24,680 bases of DNA. Origin: Bacillota bacterium. Lineage in GTDB: Bacteria > Bacillota_E > Symbiobacteriia > Symbiobacteriales > Symbiobacteriaceae. Each line of letters starts with the position of its first letter. Within the stretch, counting starts at the first letter, position 1. The translations under genes and the position numbers were made by a program. The notes beneath the pieces were generated by a model. It did not search any database, had not been told where the DNA came from, and saw nothing but the letters and a program-made list of their open reading frames with translations. This document shows positions 7,857-15,273 of the stretch, piece after piece. Where the stretch lies: contig QGVE01000024.1 in the NCBI GenBank assembly GCA_003242675.1, forward strand, positions 1 through 24,680, given 5' to 3'.

Positions 7857-7950
7857 AGCCTCTCCGTCATAACCTGTTCAACTTGGCGCATAGAAGTGAC
7901 CTGTGCACGGACCGCCGGCGGCTGGAGGCGGGGAAGGGAGCGGAGCGCGG

Positions 7951-8520
7951 ATGATGGAGCGCATCGCGGTGATCGGGGGCACCGAGGCGGCGGCGGAGAT
8001 CGCCGCGCTGATGGCGCGGGCCGGGTACGTGACCTGCTTGCAGGAGGCAGACCCGGCGGGTTTGGCCGAGGCCGGGCGCCGGCTGCGGAAGAGGCTGCAC
8101 GCGCCCGCCGCCGGGGGTGGCGCAGCCGTGGCCCAGCTCGCCCGGGTGCGGGTGCGGCTGGAGGCCGACCTGGAGATGGCGGTGGCCGATGCGGACCTCG
8201 TCCTCGAAGCGACCGATCTGGATCTGCCGGCGAGGCGGGAACTCTTCGCGCGGCTGGACGGCCTCGCGCCTGCGCACGCGATCCTGGCCACCTGCTGGCC
8301 GACGATCTCCTCGGCCTACCTGGCGGCGGCCACGAGCCGGCCTGACCGGGTGATCAGCCTGGGCTTCTTCCTTCCGCCCCTGGCGCCGGCGGCCGTCGCC
8401 CTGATTCAGGAGCCCCACCTGGCGCCGGAGGTGCTGGCCGCCGTCGCAGGCGTGGTCTGGCGCACGGGCCGGGAGCCGCTCCTGTTCCGGCGGGGGCGGG
8501 AGCCCGAAGGCCAGGCCTGA
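7951..8520 (+). CDS. Truncated, degenerate 3-hydroxyacyl-CoA dehydrogenase N-domain protein
   Basis: 189 residues covering only the Rossmann NAD-binding domain of 3-hydroxyacyl-CoA dehydrogenases; the C-terminal dimerisation domain is absent. The recognisable frame is IAVIGGTEAAAEIAALMARAG at the N-terminus, ADADLVLEATDLDL in the middle, and ATSRPDRVISLGFF. Key residues are lost: the GxGxxG loop reads GGTEAA, and the catalytic-histidine motif HFFNP reads GFFLP. It is therefore unlikely to be an active dehydrogenase; a regulatory or scavenged binding role is conceivable. ATG at 7951 or 7954 is chosen because both follow GGAG; the open frame extends to 7903. It is a single gene closed by the hairpin at 8534. 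Confidence 0.75.
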   Translation: MMERIAVIGGTEAAAEIAALMARAGYVTCLQEADPAGLAEAGRRLRKRLHAPAAGGGAAVAQLARVRVRLEADLEMAVADADLVLEATDLDLPARRELFARLDGLAPAHAILATCWPTISSAYLAAATSRPDRVISLGFFLPPLAPAAVALIQEPHLAPEVLAAVAGVVWRTGREPLLFRRGREPEGQA

Positions 8521-8533
8521 AAGAGCGCGCAAA

Positions 8534-8561
8534 GGCGGCGCCCCGGGTATTGGGCGCCGCC
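8534..8561. terminator. Bidirectional terminator between convergent genes
   Basis: GGCGGCGCCC (8534-8543) and GGGCGCCGCC (8552-8561) form a perfect 10-base stem with an 8-base loop. It lies between the stop of the dehydrogenase-like gene and the stop of yebC and can serve both. Confidence 0.8.
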
Positions 8562-8566
8562 GTTCC

Positions 8567-9295
8567 TTACGCCTCGCTGATGTCGGCGTTGGTGTACACG
8601 TTCTGCACGTCGTCGTGCTCCTCCAGGAGCTCCAAGAGGCGCAGCAGCTGTTCGGCCTGTTCGCCGGACACCGCCACCGTCGTGGTGGGCACCATGGCCA
8701 CCTCGCCCTTCTCCACCGGGACCCCGGCCGCCTCGAGCTGCTTCATGACCTGGTTGAGCCCCTCGGGGGCGGTGTAGATCACGTAGGAGTCCTCTTCGGT
8801 CACCAGGTCTTCGGCGCCGGCGTCCAGGGCGATCACCATGAGATCGTCCTCGCCGAGCTGGACGGCGCTGCGGTCGATCTCGATCACGCCGCGCTTCTTG
8901 AACATCCAGCTCACGCAGCCGGTTTCACCCAACGAGCCGCCGTGCTTGGAGAAGATGTGGCGCACGTCTGCCGCCGTGCGGTTGCGGTTGTCGGTGACGA
9001 TGTTCATCATGATGGCGACGCCGCCCGGGCCGTACCCCTCGTATACGATCTCGTCGTAGCGCGCGGAGGTGTCCAGGCCGGCGCCGCGGGCGATCGCCCG
9101 CTGGATGTTCTCGTTCGGCATGTTGGCCTTGCGGGCCGCGGCCACCGCGGCCTTGAGCAGGTAGTTGGTCTCCGGATCCGGCCCTCCCTCGCGGGCGGCC
9201 TTCATGATGTCCTTGGTCAGGCGGGAGAAGGTCGCCCCTCGCTGCTGGTCCAGTTTCGCTTTGGATCGCTTGATGTTCTCCCACTTTCGGCCCAA
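8567..9295 (-). CDS. yebC: YebC/PmpR/TACO1 family regulatory protein
   Basis: Conserved cytosolic protein of 242 residues. Family members act as DNA-binding regulators or assist translation of difficult (proline-rich) stretches. The N-terminus GRKWENIKRSKAKLDQQRG corresponds to the family's (H)SKWxNIKxxK opening, and downstream hallmarks include FSRLTKDIMKAAREGG, ANMPNENIQRAI, YEGYGPGGVAIM, TDNRNRTAADVRHIFSKHGG and LGETGCVSWMFKKRG. The start is TTG at 9295, with GGAGGGGG eight bases upstream. It is divergent from infA, about 175 bases away; both products act on translation. Confidence 0.95.
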   Translation of the reverse strand: MGRKWENIKRSKAKLDQQRGATFSRLTKDIMKAAREGGPDPETNYLLKAAVAAARKANMPNENIQRAIARGAGLDTSARYDEIVYEGYGPGGVAIMMNIVTDNRNRTAADVRHIFSKHGGSLGETGCVSWMFKKRGVIEIDRSAVQLGEDDLMVIALDAGAEDLVTEEDSYVIYTAPEGLNQVMKQLEAAGVPVEKGEVAMVPTTTVAVSGEQAEQLLRLLELLEEHDDVQNVYTNADISEA

Positions 9296-9441
9296 GGGTG
9301 AAACCCCCTCCGACTAGATTCGCCTTAGACATTCTAGCACGTAGCAAAATCGGCCGACAAGGCGGGTCCACGGCTGCGGCCCACGAAACGGCTTTCCTGG
9401 AATGAAGCGGAAAGGCCGGTGGCGGGCCGGAGGAAATTGAC

Positions 9442-9467
9442 TATAATAGAGAATAAAGGAGGTGATG
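9442..9467 (+). promoter_or_regulatory. -10 element and perfect Shine-Dalgarno of infA
   Basis: A consensus TATAAT (9442-9447) has no good -35 partner at 16-18 bases. It is followed by AAAGGAGGTGAT (9456-9467), which is fully complementary to the 3' end of 16S rRNA, four bases before the GTG start. The predicted leader is under 25 bases. Confidence 0.6.
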
Positions 9468-9471
9468 CGCA

Positions 9472-9699
9472 GTGGCCCGGTCGGATATGATCGAGGTGGA
9501 TGGCGTGATCGTGGAACCCCGATCCAACGGTTTCTTCACCGTCCGGCTCGACCTGGAGAACCACCCGGAAGTGATCGCCCACCTGGGCGGCAAGCTGCGC
9601 CGCCACTTCATCCGCGTGGTTCCCGGCGACCGGGTGACGGTGGAGCTCAGTCCCTACGACCTGACGCGCGGCCGCATCGTCTACCGCTACCGCAACTGA
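9472..9699 (+). CDS. infA: Translation initiation factor IF-1
   Basis: 75-residue OB-fold protein that binds the ribosomal A site during initiation. Nearly the whole length matches the family: [32 protein letters not shown], and the C-terminal [16 protein letters not shown]. The start is GTG at 9472. In Firmicutes infA normally lies in the ribosomal-protein cluster near map and rpmJ; here it stands alone with its own -10 element and terminator, so it may be an extra or relocated copy. It differs from common IF-1 at several central residues ([20 protein letters not shown]). Confidence 0.96.
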   Translation: MARSDMIEVDGVIVEPRSNGFFTVRLDLENHPEVIAHLGGKLRRHFIRVVPGDRVTVELSPYDLTRGRIVYRYRN

Positions 9700-9772
9700 A
9701 CCAGCGCAGAACCGACGGCGCGAATCGGTGAATGACACGGCGCCCTTCGGACCGCCGGTTCTGCCCTGGTTT

Positions 9773-9806
9773 GCGCAGGGGGAGCCCTTCCGGGCTCCCC
9801 CTGCGC
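9773..9806. terminator. Bidirectional terminator between infA and the small minus-strand gene
   Basis: Perfect 15-base inverted repeat GCGCAGGGGGAGCCC / GGGCTCCCCCTGCGC around a TTCC loop, lying between the 3' ends of two convergent genes. Confidence 0.85.
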
Positions 9807-9836
9807 GCGACTACCCCTTCACACCATATACCGGTT

Positions 9837-10034
9837 TCAGAAGTCTACGCTGTCGATCCGGTCGATGCGGGTGGCCCGGGCGAGGCCCTTCCGGTCGACC
9901 GTGAACACCACGTCGTTCTCGAACGCCACGACCTTCTGGCGCCGGATGACGACTCCGTCCAACACCAGGCTGGTGTTGAACCCGCTCCCGCGCAGGTCCT
10001 GCAGCAGCTGGCGTATGGTCATGTTCTGCGGCAT
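9837..10034 (-). CDS. Small beta-rich (Sm-like?) protein, 65 residues
   Basis: Start ATG at 10034 behind GAGGAGGG, ending in front of a strong terminator. A short helix (TIRQLLQDLRG) is followed by alternating hydrophobic strands (SLVLDGVVIRRQKVVAFENDVVF, TVDRKGLARATRIDRIDSVDF), a pattern seen in small SH3/Sm-like barrels. The divergent protein at 10149-10463 has the same order: LLxDLRG, then five strands ending in hydrophobic-V-x-F. I do not know a named family. Both genes have their starts facing each other, 114 bases apart. Confidence 0.65.
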   Translation of the reverse strand: MPQNMTIRQLLQDLRGSGFNTSLVLDGVVIRRQKVVAFENDVVFTVDRKGLARATRIDRIDSVDF

Positions 10035-10148
10035 GAGCGGAACCCTCCTCAGGCACCGATTGGGAGGGCCGGGTACAGCTCTCCCGGGTCTACGGTATGC
10101 GCTCGTGGCGGGGAGTGTCCACCGACGGCAGGGAGAGGGGGTGGAGGG

Positions 10149-10463
10149 ATGGCCGGCACCTGCCGCTTCCGCGGGAGGGGGCTTCCGGTCGCGCCGCCGC
10201 GCCCGCGGCCCGCACCGGCGCCGCCGGGCGCTCCGGCCCCGTCAGGCGGTGATCCCGCCCGGCGGGAGGGCAGCGCTCCGGGCGGCGGGGCCGACCCCAT
10301 CGCGGCGCTGCTGGCGGACCTCAGGGGGCGCCCGGTGACGATCCAGGTGGGAGACCGGCTGCTCACCGGCAGGCTGCTGCTCGCCGACCCCGTCGTGCTC
10401 GTGGACGGGTCGGGCCGGGCCACCTTCGTGCGGCCGGAGGCGGTCGTGGCCGTGACCTTCTGA
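10149..10463 (+). CDS. Small protein with Pro/Arg-rich N-terminus and Sm-like C-terminal domain
   Basis: 104 residues from ATG 10149 (GAGAGGGGGTGGAGGG upstream). Residues 1-~48 are rich in Pro, Arg, Ala and Gly and probably disordered. Residues ~49-104 form a compact domain: DPIAALLADLRGRPVTIQ, then VGDRLLTGRLLLADPVVLVD, then ATFVRPEAVVAVTF. The domain order and the LLxDLRG opening match the divergent 65-residue protein, so the two are probably paralogues. Nucleic-acid or surface attachment are possible roles, but nothing here decides between them. The next gene, pgi, follows after a -10 element. Confidence 0.6.
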   Translation: MAGTCRFRGRGLPVAPPRPRPAPAPPGAPAPSGGDPARREGSAPGGGADPIAALLADLRGRPVTIQVGDRLLTGRLLLADPVVLVDGSGRATFVRPEAVVAVTF

Positions 10464-10495
10464 TCGCTCACGCCCGCACCTTGCGCCTTATGCTT

Positions 10496-10528
10496 TATAA
10501 TACCTAATGAACACCTGTAACCAGGAGG
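10496..10528 (+). promoter_or_regulatory. -10 element and ribosome binding site that decide the pgi start
   Basis: TATAAT at 10496-10501 places transcription start near 10508, at the ATG of 10507, so that ATG is unlikely to be used. AGGAGG at 10523-10528 is eight bases from a TTG at 10537 in the same frame. No good -35 is visible. Confidence 0.6.
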
Positions 10529-10536
10529 CGATCGGA

Positions 10537-11901
10537 TTGGCCCCTTCGCTGCGCTTTTCCCTCTCCCCGTCGTCGTTCGGTCCCCATCCCCACGAAATCC
10601 GTTACCAGGCCGAGCCGGTCCGGGCCGCGCACCGGATGCTCCACGAACGGACCGGGCCAGGGCATGAGTTCACCGGCTGGCTGGATCTTCCCCTCCGCTA
10701 CGACCGCGACGAGTTCCGCCGCATCCAGGAGGCGGCTGCGCGCATCCGGAGCGACTCCGACGCGCTGGTGGTCATCGGGATCGGCGGTTCCTATCTCGGC
10801 GCCCGGGCGACGGTGGAGGCGCTCGGACACGCCTTCCACAACCTGCTCCCGCCCGAGCGGCGGGGGGCCCCGCAGATCTTCTTCGCGGGCACCGACCTGA
10901 GCCCCCGCTACCTCAAGGAGCTGTTCGACGTGCTGGAGGGCAGGGAGGTCTCGGTCAACGTCGTCTCCAAGTCGGGGACGACCACCGAACCGGCCATCGC
11001 CTTCCGGCTGTTCCGCAGCTGGATGGAGCGCCGGTACGGCAAGGAGGGGGCCAGGCGGCGCATCTATGCGACCACCGACCGCGCCCGGGGGGCCCTGAAG
11101 CAGCTGGCCGAGGCCGAGGGCTACACCCAGTTCGTCATCCCCGACGACATCGGGGGCCGGTACTCGGTGCTGACCGCGGTGGGGCTCCTGCCCATCGCCG
11201 CAGCCGGCATCGACATCGAGGCGCTCATGGCCGGGGCCGCGGCCGCCGCGGAAGAGTACAATGAGCCGGATATCGAGCGGAATCCGTGCTACCAGTACGC
11301 TGCGGCGCGCCACGCCCTGTACCGCCGGGGGCTGACGACCGAGGTGCTGGTGACCTACGAGCCGGCCCTGCGGTCCACGGCCGAGTGGTGGAAGCAGTTG
11401 TTCGGGGAGTCGGAGGGCAAGGACGGCAAGGGCATCTTCCCTGCCTCCGCGAGCTTCACCACCGACCTGCACTCCCTGGGCCAGTACATCCAGGAAGGCA
11501 TGCGGAACCTGTTCGAGACCGTGGTGCACGTGGAACGGCCCACGGTGGACATCCCGATCCCGGGCGGCGAAGAAGGCGACGGGCTCGGCTACCTGAGCGG
11601 GCAGACGCTGCACCACGTGAACCACACGGCGCTCGTCGCCACCCGTCTGGCCCACACCGACGGCGGCGTCCCGAACCTCACCCTCACCTTGCCGGAGCTC
11701 ACGCCCTACCACTACGGCCAGATGCTCTACTTCTTCATGAAGGCCTGCGCGATCAGCGGGTACCTGCTGGGGGTCAACCCCTTCGATCAGCCCGGCGTGG
11801 AGCGCTACAAGGAGAATATGTATGCGCTGCTGGGCAAGCCGGGGTTTGAGGCCCGGCGGGCGGAGATCGAGCCGCGCCTTCAGGACACCGGCGGCAAGTA
11901 A
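10537..11901 (+). CDS. pgi: Glucose-6-phosphate isomerase
   Basis: Glycolytic enzyme interconverting glucose 6-phosphate and fructose 6-phosphate in the cytosol. The chosen TTG start (AGGAGG upstream) gives 454 residues, like other Firmicutes enzymes; an ATG ten codons earlier lies at the predicted transcription start. Motifs: [13 protein letters not shown] (78-90), SKSGTTTEP (144-152, sugar-phosphate site), [14 protein letters not shown] (206-219), [17 protein letters not shown] (288-304, with the catalytic glutamate E291), [15 protein letters not shown], and [22 protein letters not shown] near the C-terminus. It is a single gene closed by a strong hairpin. Confidence 0.97.
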   Translation: MAPSLRFSLSPSSFGPHPHEIRYQAEPVRAAHRMLHERTGPGHEFTGWLDLPLRYDRDEFRRIQEAAARIRSDSDALVVIGIGGSYLGARATVEALGHAFHNLLPPERRGAPQIFFAGTDLSPRYLKELFDVLEGREVSVNVVSKSGTTTEPAIAFRLFRSWMERRYGKEGARRRIYATTDRARGALKQLAEAEGYTQFVIPDDIGGRYSVLTAVGLLPIAAAGIDIEALMAGAAAAAEEYNEPDIERNPCYQYAAARHALYRRGLTTEVLVTYEPALRSTAEWWKQLFGESEGKDGKGIFPASASFTTDLHSLGQYIQEGMRNLFETVVHVERPTVDIPIPGGEEGDGLGYLSGQTLHHVNHTALVATRLAHTDGGVPNLTLTLPELTPYHYGQMLYFFMKACAISGYLLGVNPFDQPGVERYKENMYALLGKPGFEARRAEIEPRLQDTGGK

Positions 11902-11908
11902 GTCGGAA

Positions 11909-11939
11909 GCGGCGCCCCCGCATGGTGCGGGGGCGCCGC
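11909..11939. terminator. Terminator after pgi
   Basis: 14-base perfect inverted repeat (GCGGCGCCCCCGCA and its complement, loop TGG), eight bases after the pgi stop. It also lies just downstream of the minus-strand ORF remnant at 11969. Confidence 0.85.
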
Positions 11940-11968
11940 CGCACGCTTACGGGGTCCGCTGCCGGCGC

Positions 11969-12136
11969 TCAGCGGCGCAGCAGAGCGCCGATGAACAGCG
12001 AGGCCACGGCCCCATAGATGGGGGAGAGCTTCAGGTACGGCACGGAGAGGAAGAACGCCGCGGCAATGCCGAAGGGCAGCCCGATAAATCTTCTATGCAG
12101 GTAGCTTTCAGGCCTGGGGCGAAGTTCTCCTGTCAC
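11969..12136 (-). pseudogene. Small membrane-protein ORF, probably a 3' remnant (55 codons)
   Basis: A 55-residue minus-strand frame from GTG 12136 to TGA 11969. Residues ~17-55 are strongly hydrophobic, form one or two membrane segments (GLPFGIAAAFFLSV; PIYGAVASLFIGALLRR) and use the G/C-rich third codon positions typical here. The first ~17 codons do not, and there is no Shine-Dalgarno before the GTG. It may be the tail of a larger membrane protein whose 5' part was lost, or a genuine small protein. It overlaps the ribosome binding site region of the divergent DUF92 fusion gene. Confidence 0.4.
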
Positions 12137-12150
12137 GGGGAGGAATGGCG

Positions 12151-13599
12151 ATGAACGACCTCTCGGCCGTCGTGGTGTCCTTCGCCTACGTGGGCGCCGT
12201 GGTGGCGGTGGGCGAGGCGGCGTACCGGCTCGGGCTGCCGCGCCCGACCGCCCGCAAGGTGGTGCACGTGGGCGCGGGGCTGTGGATTATCCTGGCGCTC
12301 CTGCTGTTCGAGAGCCGGTACCCGGCGGCGGTGCCGCCGGCCGTGGCCGCCGTGGCCAACTGGGTCATTCACCGCCGGCGGCTCCTGGGGGCCGTGGAGG
12401 CCGAGGCCGACAACCTGGGGACCGTCTGGTTCGCGATCTCCCTCACCCTGCTCGTCCTGTTCGCCTGGGAGGAGCCGGCGGCCGTGCTGGGCGGCGCGCT
12501 CGCGATGGCCCTCGGCGATGCCGCCGCGTCCACCGTGGGCCTGCGCTTCGGCAGGCGGAAGTACGCCACCCTGGGCGACCGCACCAAGAGCCTGGAGGGC
12601 TCCCTGTCCCTGTTCGCCGTGACCCTGGCGACCCTCCTTGCCGTGCTGGGGGTGTGCCGGCCGGAGCTGGCGGCGCCGCCCCGGCTCGGGCTGGCCCTGC
12701 TCGGCTCGGTGACGGCCACCTGCGCCGAGGCCCTGGGCATCAAGGGGCTGGACAACCTCTGGGTGCCCCTGGGCACCGGGCTCGCCCTCTGGGTCGGGCT
12801 GCGCCTGCCCGAGCCGGTGGCCCTTTCCCTGGGCGCCGGCTCCCTGCTCGCCGCCCTGATCGGCCTGGTGGCCTGGCGGAAGGGCGCCCTGGTGCCGAGC
12901 GGCGTGCTGGGCGCCATCCTCACGGGCACCGCCGTCTTCGGGCTCGGCGGGTGGCCGGGCGGGCTCGCCCTGGTGGCGTTCTTCGTGTCGGGCAGCCTGC
13001 TGTCCAGGCTCTTCCGGCACCGGAAGGCCGCGGTCGAGGCGGACTTCGCGAAGACCGGCGCGCGCGACCTCGGCCAGGCCCTGGCCAACGGCGGCGTGGC
13101 GGCGGCCGCGGCGGTGGCCTACGCGGCCACGGGCCAGGCCGCCTGGATGGGCGCCCTCCTGGGCAGCCTGGCCGCCGCGGCGGCCGACACCTGGGCGACC
13201 GAGCTGGGGGTGCTCTCCCGCGCCCGGCCCCGGCTCATCACCACCTTCAAGCCGGTGCCCCCGGGCACCAGCGGCGCCGTGTCCCTGCTGGGGACTCTGG
13301 CCGCCTTGGGCGGCGGGCTCTTCGTCGCCGTGACCGGCGCCCTGGCCGACCCCCGCTGGTGGCGGTTCCTGCCCTGGGTCACGCTGGCCGGCCTGGCCGG
13401 CTCGTTCCTGGACTCGCTGCTCGGGGCGACCGTGCAGGGCGTCTACTGGTGCCCGCGGTGCGGCAAGGAGACGGAGCGGCGGGTCCACGGCTGCGGCAGC
13501 GCGACCCGGCTGCACCGGGGCCTGCCGGCCGTCAGCAACGACGTCGTCAACCTGCTGGCCACGGTCGCCGGCGCCGCCGTGGGCTTCCTCATCGTCTAG
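12151..13599 (+). CDS. Fused phytol/dolichol-kinase-like and DUF92 (VTE6-like) integral membrane protein
   Basis: 482 residues with many membrane segments and two domains. Residues 1-~235 carry signatures of the phytol kinase/dolichol kinase/CDP-diglyceride synthetase superfamily: RPTARKVVHVGAGLW (31-45), GDAAASTVGLRFG (122-134), the RTKSLEGS element (144-151) and GLDNLWVP (199-206). Residues ~243-482 are DUF92: WRKGALVPSGVLGAILTG, AADTWATELGVLS (344-356), FKPVPPGTSGAVSLLG (366-381), CPRCGKETERRVHGCG and SNDVVNLLAT. In plants the first type is phytol kinase (VTE5) and DUF92 is phytyl-phosphate kinase (VTE6), so the fusion could phosphorylate a prenyl alcohol twice; this is inference. ATG 12151 is preferred to ATG 12145, which lies too close to GGGGAGG. 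Confidence 0.88.
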   Translation: MNDLSAVVVSFAYVGAVVAVGEAAYRLGLPRPTARKVVHVGAGLWIILALLLFESRYPAAVPPAVAAVANWVIHRRRLLGAVEAEADNLGTVWFAISLTLLVLFAWEEPAAVLGGALAMALGDAAASTVGLRFGRRKYATLGDRTKSLEGSLSLFAVTLATLLAVLGVCRPELAAPPRLGLALLGSVTATCAEALGIKGLDNLWVPLGTGLALWVGLRLPEPVALSLGAGSLLAALIGLVAWRKGALVPSGVLGAILTGTAVFGLGGWPGGLALVAFFVSGSLLSRLFRHRKAAVEADFAKTGARDLGQALANGGVAAAAAVAYAATGQAAWMGALLGSLAAAAADTWATELGVLSRARPRLITTFKPVPPGTSGAVSLLGTLAALGGGLFVAVTGALADPRWWRFLPWVTLAGLAGSFLDSLLGATVQGVYWCPRCGKETERRVHGCGSATRLHRGLPAVSNDVVNLLATVAGAAVGFLIV

Positions 13600-13636
13600 C
13601 CCCGGCCCCGCGGCGGGCACAGCCGCCGGACAGCAA

Positions 13637-13673
13637 GGGAGGGGAGCCTCAGCGGCTCCCCTCCCCGGTTTTT
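13637..13673 (+). terminator. Intrinsic terminator after the DUF92 fusion gene
   Basis: GGGAGGGGAGCC / GGCTCCCCTCCC, 12-base stem with TCAGC loop, followed by a run of five T on the plus strand. Confidence 0.92.
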
Positions 13674-13682
13674 CGTCCGCCC

Positions 13683-14150
13683 TCAGAGCAGGTCGATGAC
13701 CGCGAGTGCGCCGGTGGCGACGGCGCCGACCAGCACGCCCGCTACCGCAACCCCCAAGGTCATCGCCAGGGCCGTCAGCAGGAGCGGCATGCGCATCAGG
13801 TTCGCCAGGGCCGCGCCGGTCCACAGCCCGGTGCCGGGGATCGGGATGCCGATCAGGATCGCCAGCCCGACCCAGCCGTAGCGGCGGATCGTCGCCTGGT
13901 ACCGTTCCGCCGAGCGGTCGATGCGCCCGAGCCAGCGGGCGGCCCAGGGCACCTGCTGCGCGATGCGCCGGAGCATGTACATGACGAAGATGATCAGCGG
14001 CACCTGGACCGCGTTGCCCACGATGCCGAACGCGATGGCCCAGCCGGGCGAGAGCCCGCTGACGATCCCCACGGGGATGCCGACCCGCAGCTCCAGGAAC
14101 GGGATGGCCGAGATGGCGATCACCTTCAGGGCAGCGGTCCAGTTGATCAC
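13683..14150 (-). CDS. COG2426 small integral membrane protein (putative small multidrug export family)
   Basis: 155-residue membrane protein with about four to five hydrophobic segments. Family features are AISAIPFLELRVGIPVGI near the N-terminus, GLSPGWAIAFGIVGN, and AILIGIPIPGTGLWTGAALA in the second half, the repeated E/P-rich and GxGxWTGA elements of the Sm_multidrug_ex family. The family name implies drug export, but transport by its members is poorly proven. GTG 14150 is chosen as start because GGGAGGG lies six bases upstream; the open frame extends to 14204 without a comparable site. It is convergent with the DUF92 gene across the terminator. Confidence 0.85.
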   Translation of the reverse strand: MINWTAALKVIAISAIPFLELRVGIPVGIVSGLSPGWAIAFGIVGNAVQVPLIIFVMYMLRRIAQQVPWAARWLGRIDRSAERYQATIRRYGWVGLAILIGIPIPGTGLWTGAALANLMRMPLLLTALAMTLGVAVAGVLVGAVATGALAVIDLL

Positions 14151-14308
14151 CAGGAACCCTCCCAGGCGGGGATGGATGGCCGCGGCCTGCCCGCGGTCAC
14201 GCAAACCACTTTACCCGCGGCGGCCCCTCCCGTCAACGTGCACCCGGCGCCGCACCTGCTCCTTGGACGGGCCTGACCCCCCGCGCGGTTTCAGGGATCC
14301 CGGCGGGT

Positions 14309-15094
14309 TTACCGCAGCACCCGGATGTGGCCGTTCATGTCGACGCCGTAGGTGCGGATCAACTCGTCCAGCAGCACGAAGCGGTACCCCTGCTGCCGGA
14401 GCGACTGGATGATCGCCGGCAGGGCCTGGTCCGTCTGCTTGCAGGAGTCGCTGGCGTGCATCAGGATGATCGCGCCGGGGTGCGCCAGCCGCACGGTGCG
14501 GTTGATGATGCGGTCGACCCCGGGGTTCTTCCAGTCCAGCGAGTCCACGGACCAGATCACCGTGGCGTAGCCCAGGTCCTTCGCCGCCTGCACCGACGCC
14601 TCGTTGAACGCGCCGTTGGGCGGGCGGATGTAGGCGGGTTCCCGGCCCGTCAGCTCCTTCAGGATCGCGTGCGCGGCGGCGATGTTCCGGGCGGCGCCGT
14701 CGCGCCCCAGGGTATTCAGGTCGACGTGGGCGTGCCCGTGCGACTCGATCTCGTGGCCGTCGGCCTGGATCTGCTTGACGAGCTCCGGGTGGCTCTTCGC
14801 CCAGGGGCCCGACAGGAAGAAGGTCGCCGGCACCTTCTCCCGCCGCAGCACCTCCAGCACCTTCGGCGCCATCTGCTCTCCCCAGGAGATGTCGAAGGTG
14901 AGGGCGACGACCTTCTCCTCGGTCTTGGCGGAGTAGATGGGGCGCAGGTTCGGCTGCAGCGCCGCGCTGACGGGCGCGACGTGGTTGCGCTCCACCACCC
15001 GCGCCTCGGCCGGAGCGGCCGGCAGCGCCAGGGTCGCGGCGAGCAGCGCCAGGGCGGCGGCGCGCACGCCCCTGCGATTCCACGTGCGGTGCAT
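14309..15094 (-). CDS. PdaB-type polysaccharide deacetylase (CE4 family)
   Basis: Secreted or membrane-anchored deacetylase of N-acetylated glycans, probably peptidoglycan, 261 residues. A signal peptide (RRGVRAAALALLAATLALPAAPAEA) is followed by the NodB domain: ALTFDISWGE (first metal aspartate; the DISWG form is typical of PdaB/YbaN), ATFFLSGPWAKSHPE, IESHGHAHVDL (two metal histidines), YIRPPNGAFN, WSVDSLDW and IILMHASD. PdaB acts in spore cortex maintenance in Bacillus; a sporulation role here is only suggested. ATG 15094 is chosen over TTG 15100 because GAGGGGGA is six bases upstream. Confidence 0.9.
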   Translation of the reverse strand: MHRTWNRRGVRAAALALLAATLALPAAPAEARVVERNHVAPVSAALQPNLRPIYSAKTEEKVVALTFDISWGEQMAPKVLEVLRREKVPATFFLSGPWAKSHPELVKQIQADGHEIESHGHAHVDLNTLGRDGAARNIAAAHAILKELTGREPAYIRPPNGAFNEASVQAAKDLGYATVIWSVDSLDWKNPGVDRIINRTVRLAHPGAIILMHASDSCKQTDQALPAIIQSLRQQGYRFVLLDELIRTYGVDMNGHIRVLR

Positions 15095-15273
15095 GTCCAA
15101 TCCCCCTCACGTCGCAAGAGTGCGCAAGGCTGCCCAAAGTGTGCGTGGGGCTTACCTGCCGCATACCCCGGCCGCCGGAAGGATTGTTGGCAGGCCTGGC
15201 AGAGTGTGGACAGGAACGGCAGAGGATGTGAAGAATAGTCGTTCATGCACGAAGTTTGAAAGGGGAGTGGGGG

